Below, in pieces: positions 55,592 through 64,000 of a DNA stretch of 64,000 nucleotides. Both the position numbers and the translations under genes were made by a program. Location of the stretch: the NCBI GenBank assembly GCA_029876055.1, contig CM056874.1:1054001-1118000 (forward strand), written 5' to 3'. The DNA comes from Madurella fahalii (Eukaryota > Ascomycota > Sordariomycetes > Sordariales). Every line of letters starts with the position of its first letter. The first letter of the stretch is position 1. Under the pieces are notes generated by a model, which saw only the letters and a list, made by a program, of their open reading frames with translations, searched no databases and had not been told where the DNA came from.

Positions 55592-57067
55592 GGCGGGCGC
55601 TTGGTTAGATTTAGGTATCTAAACTGAAAAAGGTTCGATTTTGGGATTTTCAAACTTGGTACAACAAAGACAGAACGGCACCAAAAGCACTACTTGCTTT
55701 CTGAGAATGCCAAAACCACTGGAAGGGACCACCATCTGACATTTATACTAGTGACTAGTTAGTGTAAAAGCATCCAGATTTCAGATCTCGAGCATCATGC
55801 TTTGACATGGCGTGGTACGTCATGTTGACCTTGGGCTTAGTAACGCCAGATGCATGACATACCGTATCCAGAGAGCCATTATTAAGCGAATATACAGAAA
55901 GCCGGTGCGATGCAGAACCGGATACCGAGTCGGCAACAGATGTGATCCAATGGAAGCGCTCAATCCCCCGTCTCCGGTAGCGGCCGACAGATCATATGGG
56001 GAAGCCGATGGAAAAGCTCCAATTCTCCGACGGAGAACTGCTGGTGCGCAAGCGGTAGCTCGGACATATGTATCGACCGAGCAGATAGCACCGGAAAATC
56101 ACTACGTCGTAACATACATAGTACTACACGAGCACATGAAACGCTTGGAAAGCACTGACTAACACCACTTCGGCGGGCATGCCGAGCCGTATTGCGGATT
56201 CGGGCCGGGGAACGCCGAGCTCGGACTGCGCCGCCGCTCCAGGCCGGAGGCGACCCAGGGAGTGGGTACGATTCGGAAGCGAGTTTCCCTTGTTTCAATT
56301 GGTTCGCTCAAGGAGTCAAGAAGTCCTCCCTCATCTCGTTATGAGTTCTTTAACCGTATGCCCAGCGCAGATAATCAAGTGAACTATGTCACATTTGCAG
56401 TGTGTACCGTATTGAATGTGAACAGCAGCCACTTTTAACCTAGGCCGGAACGCAAACAAAGCCAAGTGATATCTTTCGTCTCGTTGTTCCCATTGAACAG
56501 ACTGAGCCGTTCGAGTCTATTCGCGCAGGGTTCCAGCTGGCCTCATTCAGCCCGCAGGGCTCGTTCTCCGTGGCGCCTAGTAGCCGAGCGGCGCTTCTAC
56601 CGCGGGGCTATCGCCGCCCGGACTAACATTTCGCATAGAGCGCGGGTGTGTGGTAGATATAGAAGCACGCTTGTCATAAGTACTTTAGTCACCAGCTAGG
56701 TGAATACCGATCATGAGTTTTTCGCATATGATTAATTACCCGATACGAAACCCCTTTGGGCGGCGCCGGGTGTTTTATCACCTTCCACTTCACTTCAACG
56801 CTAACGCCGCAAGATGTGGCGAACGACGCCTTCGCTAATTAATGTCGTTTACCCGTCGTCTCCAGCGTGAAGGGTTGACTAGGTTGCTTGTGAGGATGCC
56901 CGGAAAAACGGTCACCAATTCCATCACGGAGATGATCGCATTGTAGCAATGGCATGTCGCTGCAAGGGGAATGACGGAGGGGCGTAAGGAGGTGGTATAG
57001 GTCCGATGAGATCGGTAAGCAAGAGGAGCTACTCTACACTAGTCACTACGATATCCACGTCTAGGTT
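55592..57067. other. Gene-free stretch upstream of the hydratase and chitosanase
   Basis: About 1.5 kb. GC-rich between 55960 and 56660 with open frames on both strands, but none has a recognisable motif. Confidence 0.4.
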
Positions 57068-57108
57068 ATGCTATTCTCCTATTTGCCCTATCCGGGTTAT
57101 AGAGCCAT

Positions 57109-57725
57109 CTTTTGCTTTTATCGACCTTCCTAGGCGTCACTAGCGTGTCTGCTCGTGACGTTCCGACCAACGTCAAGGAAGGGGTAGCGCGTTTTGCCGA
57201 CATGGACATTGACCTTGGCGGCAATCAGAATGGGTGCGATGACGACGGGCGGTGCGGCAACAGTGAGGACACGCAATTCATCACGTCACTCCAGTGGATA
57301 ATCGAGGGATACAACAAGGTCATCAATAACCTCAACGCCATTGCGCACCCCTACTTCGTGTTTGGCAACGAGGGTTTCAAGCCCTGGTGGAAGACATCTG
57401 GCCCATGGGAGTACGGCATCGAGCCGTTGTCACTGGTAGCCGTGGTGTACGGCGGCGACAAACTGGTAGGTTACCATAATAACTATTACAACAACAACAA
57501 CTACTACTACTGCTACTACCACTACTATTACTACACTTCCTTTCTTATCTTCTTGACAGCAGGATTAAAGCGGGATCCCAGATCTGCGGCGTCTGGGGTG
57601 ACGAACATGGTGACGATGGTGACAGGCCCATAGCCGGCGAGGCTTCCATATCATTTGCAACGGCTTGCTTCGGCACGGGCATGAACGGCAACAACGGCCA
57701 CGACGATGATGACCTGCTCTGGTGA
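57109..57725 (+). pseudogene. Fungal chitosanase (GH75), start codon missing
   Basis: Exons about 57109-57465 and 57582-57725 in one frame. The secretory signal LLLSTFLGVTSVSA is followed by DDDGRCGNSEDTQ, NAIAHPYFVFGNEG, YGIEPLSLVAVVYGGDKL and, in exon 2, ICGVWGDEHGDDG, AGEASISFATACFG and NGNNGHDDDD. These are GH75 landmarks, including the paired acidic residues. The family hydrolyses chitosan outside the cell. Upstream of the signal peptide the frame reads TAG-AGC-CAT-CTT and has no ATG; the sequence ATAGAGCC looks like a start codon broken by one extra A. At about 165 aa it is shorter than most members (about 230-300). The intron (57466-57581) contains an AAC/TAC repeat. Confidence 0.75.
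57478..57540 (+). repeat. Trinucleotide repeat (AAC/TAC) in the chitosanase intron
   Basis: Runs of AAC and TAC/TAT triplets fill about half of the 116-nt intron. Confidence 0.8.
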
Positions 57726-58220
57726 ACGCCAGTTTGATAGGTACCGAGAAGGGTGTGCACTGTGGTTGGCTGTTCGCGGGCCGGCCACTGCCTCGGTGCG
57801 CCGTGCAAAAACCGTGATGACTGCTCAGATCCGTATCTCTGCGGGAACACGGGTATCTGCTGGTATACCTGAAAGTACTCCGTAGTACGGGTCGGGGTGG
57901 TGTGGGTCGATCCGACCTGCAAGAATATAGTACAAGTCGTGTAACATTTCGCAAAGTCAATATGATAAAAATAAATGACATCAAACGAGTTATTGAAACT
58001 CCTATGCTCCCGGCGGAAGTCTCCGGCAAACCCTGAGCTACGGTTGGTAATAGTGGCATGTATCCATCATACATACCATGAAATATCGAATCTCTCCCCT
58101 CTAACGGATTCATCATTGCGAGCTTATCGGGAGGCTCCCCGTCCTGCCCTGTTTCCTACCTTTCCAATCCCGAGTCTCTCATAATTCGCTTCTTCCTAGC
58201 ACGCTCACCCGGTCGCCTCA
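57726..58220. other. Intergenic between convergent genes, no gene seen
   Basis: About 0.5 kb between the stop codons of the chitosanase (plus) and the small secreted protein (minus). Frames seen on the minus strand lack recognisable features. Confidence 0.4.
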
Positions 58221-58560
58221 TCACCCGCACCAGCAGACCTCCTTGCAGCTGGGCATGAAATCGTTCTCCATCTCCAGCTTGCCTTGGTCGTTACAGCTCG
58301 CGTGGGTGTTGTCGGCCAGGACGCACAAATTGTAATGCGCCGCCGTCTTACACTTCGGCACGAGGACTCCTGCCGCCGCGGGCATCATAGAATTGGCGGA
58401 AGCTGCGTTGCTTTCGGCGCTGGCTTCCACCGGCGCGGCAAGAGCCGCTTGCGGGAGGAGTAGCGCTCCGGTAGCGAGGAGGGCGAGGATGGTCTAAGGA
58501 GATAGGGGGTTAGATGACGTGTGAAAGTCTTCGTTGGCATTGGTCGTAACGTGCCTTCAT
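58221..58560 (-). CDS. Small secreted cysteine-rich protein (effector-like), 92 aa
   Basis: A 6-nt first exon (58560-58555, Met-Lys), a 61-nt intron and exon 2 (58493-58221) give 92 aa. The joined start MKTILALLATGALLLPQAALA is a textbook signal peptide, which is the main support for this model. The mature end holds six cysteines with spacing C-x8-C-x9-C-x15-C-x3-C-x-C, closing with CKEVCWCG. The intron begins with GC (ATGAAG|GCACGT) and ends CCTTAG; the GT at 58551-58550 would put exon 2 out of frame. A tiny start exon is a known habit of small secreted fungal proteins. Function unknown. Confidence 0.68.
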
Positions 58561-60066
58561 GTTGGCTAATAATAGCAGTGGCCTTGGTCAGGGATGAGCA
58601 GCCGACGATGTCGATCAACGTGGGAAGCTGCTAAATTAGATTCCCGGTCGATCTTTGCTGGGCGGGAGGCGAATCTCAATCAGAGTCCAATCCGTGAGGA
58701 GGAAGTGGTAAGAGATCCCCACGGCTGATGGTGCGCTAGAGTCTTATAGCTCGATCGTCCAGGTAGCAACGGCTGCGGAGTGTAGCAGCGAGGTTAGAAC
58801 TTTGCTGAAATGTTTCGCCGCTATATAACCGTTGGCGGTGTCTCGTAAGGACGGGTGGGCGCGGCGCTGTCCTCCGGGTGGCGTGTGGTACTACTACGTA
58901 ACGAGCGTGGATGGATGGGGGGTATGCGACAAGACGCAAAAAGAGGGCAATGGTACCACTCTTCGGAGACTCGGGTGGGCTCAAGTCTAAACCCGGAAAT
59001 GGAGGGCGGCGTGAATTCTAGGATTTAAGGTGTCGAGATGGCTTTTGGCGACGTTGCGAACCCAACTCCCGGGACCGCGATGGAATGCAACTGCGAAATA
59101 TGGAGTCGGGCGGGGAATGTTTGTGATGGGGTTAACCCGGACCCCGGGAATGGGAGGGGGCCCAGGCCTCGAGGGGTATCTCGGCACCGGAGTGACGATC
59201 TTGTCCAGTTGGAGATGGTAGCACTCAGTGACGAGAAAGGCGTGGCGCAGAAAAGAGAGGTGGCAGTCCAGAACAATCCAATATGAGAACAATAAAGAAA
59301 AGTCTGATGTGTCTCACTCAGCCCGCCGGGATCCGTGGGTGCGTTTGTGATTTTAGAGCATGCCGATATGGCATTCGGTGAGGTGGGCAGAACGTGGCTA
59401 CCGCGGTGTCACGCTCCGTTCCCGATTTATCCCAGCACACTTTCGGCTCCTTGGCCGACGACCTTCCATATAGAGGTGTCTAAGTCCAGGATTTGAGCCG
59501 GGACGGCCAATGGAACGGCGGTTTTTGCAGGGTTGCAAACCGGACCAAAGCCCGCTAAAAGGAGGGATCGACGGACGGGACTTTTGTCTAGTTATACAGG
59601 AATCGACGACGCTGCGATGGCTTTATTTTTCGGCTATCAACTGCCCACCGCATAAAATGTGGCATTTATCACGAATCAGGCCGCTTCCCGGACTCTGGAG
59701 CCATGCTCAGCCCCCTGTCGTCTCCCGCGCAGCCGTCCAATCGCTGCCCCAGCTAGATAGTCCGGTTAATTTATCCAGATTTCACCCGCAGACGAGGGGC
59801 AGGCACAAATTAACTGGCCCACCTTCGGCTGGTCCCAGTAAAGGACGCAACAATGCCGGCAGCTCCCCGACCATTCCTATTTCCCGGGCCCTGTGCTACC
59901 AGAGAGACAGCCGGATCGGGAACCCAGCCTCGGACCTTTGGTCTGCTCCCAGACAAACAGCCTCCAAGGAAGTGTTTGAGGCTGGTTCCAGCGCTGGGAC
60001 GGAAAAAGGAAAGTGGCCTTCCAGTTCTATTTATACTGCAGGAGAAACCGGGAAGCTGTGCGTCGA

Positions 60067-60095
60067 TATATATATATATATAATATATATATATG
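60067..60095. repeat. (TA)n microsatellite
   Basis: About fourteen TA units with one phase change in the middle. Confidence 0.85.
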
Positions 60096-60856
60096 TATCC
60101 CCAGCCGGCATGACCTACCTAGCCTATCAGCATCCTCTGCCTGAGCTGCCCCTTGCAGTAAGCAATCTCACCTTACAGGATAGGATACAGAATGCTGCAG
60201 GTTGATAGTGAGCGCAGAGTAATAATTACTTGCTTATGTATGCCACTGGTACGCACAGGAATAGCTAGAATTGGGGGAACAATCTGAATTCATTTTGGAT
60301 GCGTCCATGACGGCTATATTTTTGCGTAGATCTCGAGGCATCAGTGTAATACTCCAGAGCAGCCATTTGCTGCAGTATCTCCCTGCTTGGACTCCCCTAC
60401 GCCTCGGAGTGGCTCTACCGTATACTTGATCTCCTCAGACTTCCGACCCCTATACAACACGCAGCCTAAAATATCCGTAGATGTCGGTATTGCGCAGCTC
60501 ACGGCGCAAGTGAGCAATGTAGACAAGAACCTGCTCCTGAGAGTAGCCGCTGACGACGCTGGTAAAGAAGGGGACGTAGCCTTCACACTTGTGAGCAACC
60601 GAATCATCATACAATGAATGAGACATAGCGGACTATACCCTCAATGTCCGATTTTAAGTGCCATTTTAGCAAACAGCCCAGCCACCTTGAACTTAGGAAC
60701 CCCCGACCAGCCACCAACCGGGCACTGCCCCAACCCATCACCAGTTCCCCCTAAACAGTACCAACTTGAACCCGCTCTCGTGCTCAGGTGCTCAGACCCT
60801 CACCTTGGAATTCCACGCCGGCAATCCATACACCCCGCCTTCTCCATCCCAGCCCT

Positions 60857-61200
60857 CTACACCTCATCCGACACCACCGTAAACTTCCTCCCCGTGCTCT
60901 TGCTCCCCTCGATGAATACCAGCCCGCACTGAGACAGGGCGCTCATCTTGCCAACCGCGCCGTCGTCGCGAACCAGGTACGGCGCGGCCTCGTAATGCTC
61001 CAGCCAGCCGCTTGGGCGGCCGGAGGGTCTTGTACGCTTTGCCGCACAGCGCAGCCCCAGTCGGCGATGGGCTTCAGTAGGTAGCGCATGTGGATATGGT
61101 AGGTTGATAAAGCGGGGACGACCCAGGGCTGAGTGACATCGTCTATCTCGAAAGTGATAGTGGGAGAGATCCGTGCTGATGACCCAGATGTCGTGGAAGG
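60857..61200 (-). pseudogene. Possible fragment of a degraded unknown gene
   Basis: Two overlapping minus-strand frames each look protein-like over part of their length: ISPTITFEIDDVTQPWVVPA and MRYLLKPIADWGCAVRQS in one, then RPSGWLEHYEAAPYLVRDDG and KMSALSQCGLVFIEGSKSTG ending at a stop (60857) in the other. A shift near 61030 would join them. No family recognised; upstream part not found. Confidence 0.35.
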
Positions 61201-62659
61201 CATCGGCGAAGGTGCTGGGAGGGTTGTTGATTTTGTGAAGCTGGAGGCTTGAGGGAAGTGGGGCGGAGTTTTTACATTTCCTAGATGCCTGGATGGAATG
61301 CGAATTAGTTGATAGGCCTCGGTGGCATGGATGGAGGAGGTTCGAAAGCATACCTGTTCCTATGCCAATGTCGAGGGCGTCCAGGGAGGTAGTTTAGTCT
61401 AAAAAAATGCCAAAGACAGGTGAGTCCCAACGCCCGCGTCAACATGTGATGGCTGGGCCTAGATTGGCAGGTTATCATGAAGGAACATCCATCCCGCTTA
61501 CTTGATATACATCGCCTCCGCTGCCCGTTCATTACTCGAGTCCATTGCTCAGTGTCAACAATCGGTCAACTCGATCAACCGTGCGTCACCTCTGCCAGTA
61601 TTGAGCATCGCCCCTGCTGCTATGATATATCCGCCCCTGAACGGTGTGGACCTCGAGAATGTCAGCCGTCAGCAACGTTCCTGAGCTAGACGCGTCACGG
61701 TCATTGCCGTCTTATCGATCTGGGCCAAGTGGAGAAGTGCCAGTTAGTACCACACATTGCTGTTGATAGTATTGCGATAACGATCCGTACTTTAACTCTA
61801 ATCCAGGTTCCGGCAGGTAGGAGATTGGATGGTTCGACTGCAGATCCGACTCTGGGCTTGGCGATTTGGCGGCTTGGACTCTGTAGCCGGAGTCGGAGCC
61901 GGTTTCTGTGGGCTGGAGTTCATCGGAATGCCCGGATTTCGGCTGATTAAAAGTCACGCTGTTCTCGCTACCATCATTTATTTAGAACCGATAACACTTC
62001 GGTGCATTCGGCCAGAACACAGGCCGAACGACACAAGACACGCGGGGAATAGCGCTGTTCCGTTGTTCCCCAACTGGCCTCGACGCCAAACTGTTTCCGC
62101 TGCGTTATTGAGTCATGATTTACAATGCCAGCTCGGGTATATGTGTAGTAACAGAGTCACTGGTAGCGTTCATGGTCCGGCTTTGTCATGGGTGAACAAC
62201 GGAAAACGATCCTCCACGACGCCCGTCCGTACCCCCCCTGTTACAAGCTACTATTGGTCTCTGGATCAGAGATGAAGTGGGAAGTCCGTTAACGGCAGCA
62301 GTACGGTTTGTTTCCGATTCCAGACAGATTACAGTAGTTTAATTGTAAAGGACCTTGAAACCAAAAGCTCAAGATGGCCGGCGGCGCTGCACGAATGCCG
62401 CAAGACTAAAGTGTCCCATCCGCCAGTTTCCGTTCCTACACGTTTGGTCAGCCGCCTTTTCTTATGATATATATTTATTCTTTTCGCGAGTCTCACTTAC
62501 ATGCTTACATTAGCGCTATTGTGTCACGCCAACAGAGGGTATTGCGTTAGAAAGAAGTTCATTTTCTATATCCATTATTCTGTTTACCGCACATATGCTT
62601 ACATTGTCAGGTTACTAGGTCCTTATTGACCTCGGAAACATGGCTAGGGAACCAGCTGT

Positions 62660-63310
62660 CTACCCAGTCCCCGTCAACATCTCTGCTGCAAATGTTACCA
62701 TCCAGTTTCCAGTGTGGAGATAGTCAACGGCCCTATCGTTCCCGTGTTCCCCATCTATGATCTTCCAGGCCTTGACAATAAACCAGTCTACAGCGCCTCC
62801 GTACTCTTTGCCCTCTTCCATTTCCCACTCCTCAACGTCGGAAAAGTCCATCCGCAGTGCCATAGCCTGTTTGGCCATGTGATCATGTGTGTCAAGCGTC
62901 TTAGCCAAGTAGTGAAGTTCTCTGATATTAGTAGGAAGGTCTAGGGAATCGATGCTGGTGGGGGAGGTGGCCGACGCGTCTACCTTCTCCTCGAGTTTCG
63001 CGATTGTTCCATGAAGCCGCATAATCGCCGCGCCACGCATCCAGACGTACATGGGTTCCCTCATGGCCTTGCACATAAGGAGAGCACACTTCACCACGAA
63101 CGGGCTCTGTTGGGTGCGGATACGCCGGCGGAGAAAGGCGGCCGACCATTCCGGAGTGTTGCTGTCTCGCTGCCCATCAAAGACAAGCCGTGCCACGGCA
63201 GGGGATGCCTTTGTCGCCAGCGTGCGGATATCGTTGAGACATAATTTTTCGCAAATCTTGTCGAGAATGATGACAGGGAGGCTGTCAAACTGCATGGTGT
63301 TTGTATTCAT
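62660..63310 (-). CDS. Single-exon F-box-like protein, 216 aa
   Basis: An intact 216-codon frame without introns. The N-terminus SLPVIILDKICEKLCLNDIR fits the F-box core (L-P-x-x-x-L-x-x-I ... L). The rest is mainly helical, with a basic block (AAFLRRRIRTQQ) and an acidic patch (DFSDVEEWEMEEGKEYGG), then TGNWMVTFAAEMLTGTG. The F-box binds Skp1 in SCF ubiquitin ligases; no substrate-binding repeat is visible, so a small family of orphan F-box proteins is likely. Start could be Met1 (63310) or Met6 (63295). The frame is isolated from other genes. Confidence 0.6.
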   Translation of the reverse strand: MNTNTMQFDSLPVIILDKICEKLCLNDIRTLATKASPAVARLVFDGQRDSNTPEWSAAFLRRRIRTQQSPFVVKCALLMCKAMREPMYVWMRGAAIMRLHGTIAKLEEKVDASATSPTSIDSLDLPTNIRELHYLAKTLDTHDHMAKQAMALRMDFSDVEEWEMEEGKEYGGAVDWFIVKAWKIIDGEHGNDRAVDYLHTGNWMVTFAAEMLTGTG

Positions 63311-64000
63311 CTTTCCGTTCCTGGTGATGATCTGGTTTCAATGAGTTGCGCGAAACTTGATGCCGCTTCAAGAAGTTGGAGGATTAGACGTTCCTAATAC
63401 TCTTAATATATTCGGAGTTTTGTTGTAAACGAGTAATTACAGACTAGCTGAGAGTCGGGTAATAGACGAGGTGCGCAACGAACAGGGTGGGGGAAGTCGA
63501 CGATCTAGTACAACAATCTAATACGTAGACTGAACAATAAGGAACAACAAGGCCTTAGGGCGGATACGTTGAAGTTTATGTTGTTGGTAATGGAGCTCTC
63601 CCCAGTTGTACTAAGTAGGGTGGTCGTCTTGAATAGACATACTAGGCTAGGAATATGGCACGTGGGATTGAGAGATTCGCACAACATCAAACGTGATGGA
63701 GTTATCCCTAAACAGTACCAACGACACAGTGCTCACAACCAACCCGGCTCTATTTCGCCCATGTCACAACAAGCGCCATCCAGGTCAGCAAACCCCAAGA
63801 CCTCCATAACTAACTATGTACATACATATTATACCTTACCACCAAAGACCTCTAGAGAGCATGCTAGGTACTAATTCATCCGGCTTCATTCTTTGGCCCT
63901 GACCCCCACCCCTCTCTTGTCAGGGTCAGATATGCGCCAACATCAAGTGCACAGACCGACCCGAGCAGACTCAAAGCACCCCAACCCCCCGAAACCCCAC
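63311..64000. other. Terminal gene-free stretch
   Basis: About 0.7 kb; short open frames only, nothing recognisable. Confidence 0.4.

Larger units (their letters stand above)
58561..62659. other. 4.1-kb gene-poor region
   Basis: No gene model I can support. It holds a (TA)n microsatellite at about 60067-60095. A 231-codon open frame at 59510-60205 runs straight through that microsatellite and lacks protein-like composition. A protein-like piece at 60405-60617 (plus, about 70 codons, no ATG: SVDVGIAQLTAQVSNVDKN) and another on the minus strand at 60857-61200 (TITFEIDDVTQPWVV; RPSGWLEHYEAAPYLVRDDG, different frames) may be gene remnants. Confidence 0.4.

Noticed and set aside
59510..60205. 231-codon open frame on the plus strand
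   Set aside because: It passes through a TA microsatellite, has a random-looking Pro/Ser/Arg composition and no motif; likely chance.
1..64000. CRISPR arrays, prokaryotic operons and rRNA genes
   Set aside because: No array-like spaced repeats, no Shine-Dalgarno-led gene strings and no rRNA-like stretch were seen; spliced genes show the DNA is eukaryotic.

Overview
The window looks like nuclear DNA from a filamentous ascomycete (Pezizomycotina, most likely Sordariomycetes). The reasons are introns of mostly 47-130 nt with GT/GC...AG borders and CTRAY-like branch sites, a Zn2Cys6 regulator, a fungal NACHT/STAND receptor-like protein, small cysteine-rich secreted proteins, a cyanamide hydratase, and a Copia retrotransposon carrying a RIP-like (C-to-T) mutation pattern. 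No database search was possible. Family names rest on motifs, and exon borders on reading frame plus splice signals.

Layout. 1-960: 5' part of an unknown gene (minus). 1.8-12.6 kb: a five-gene aromatic-catabolism-like cluster: extradiol-type VOC dioxygenase (minus), FAD aromatic hydroxylase, cytochrome P450, FAH-family hydrolase and a Zn2Cys6/fungal-specific transcription factor (all plus). 13.5 kb: a 74-aa three-exon small gene. 14.3-16.5 kb: CorA-like membrane protein with a one-base frameshift. 17.4-20.3 kb: protein kinase fused to a vWA-like domain. 21.0-22.6 kb: J-domain/coiled-coil/zinc protein. 23.5-28.9 kb: a Copia LTR element with matching 5-bp target duplication, 199-bp LTRs, internal tandem repeats and stop-ridden gag and RT-RNase H, followed by a chromodomain relic of a Gypsy-type element. 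31.0-32.3 kb: fasciclin-like secreted protein (frameshifted). 33.8-35.8 kb: two-TM membrane protein (two frameshifts). 36.9-40.8 kb: 12-exon SNF2-family ATPase, divergent from a 7-exon NACHT/C2H2/repeat protein (41.2-45.1 kb). 45.5-46.0 kb: small secreted cysteine-rich protein. 46.9-48.7 kb: secreted alpha/beta hydrolase. 50.7-51.7 kb: degraded unknown gene. 52.0-53.0 kb: ankyrin gene with an internal stop. 54.8-55.6 kb: cyanamide hydratase. 57.1-57.7 kb: GH75 chitosanase without an ATG. 58.2-58.6 kb: second small secreted cysteine-rich protein. 62.7-63.3 kb: F-box-like protein. The remainder is gene-poor.

How genes may work together. The 1.8-12.6 kb cluster has the logic of a ring hydroxylation, extradiol ring cleavage and C-C hydrolysis route. 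That route is the usual bacterial meta-cleavage plan and is less usual in fungi, which mostly cleave catechols in the intradiol mode. An identical 10-mer, CGGTCGAATT, occurs in the divergent dioxygenase/hydroxylase promoter and in front of the regulator gene, making it a candidate regulator site. The second half of the window is accessory in character: receptor-like, secreted, detoxification and decaying genes. About half a dozen genes carry single-base frameshifts, a nonsense codon or a lost start, while long multi-exon neighbours read through cleanly.
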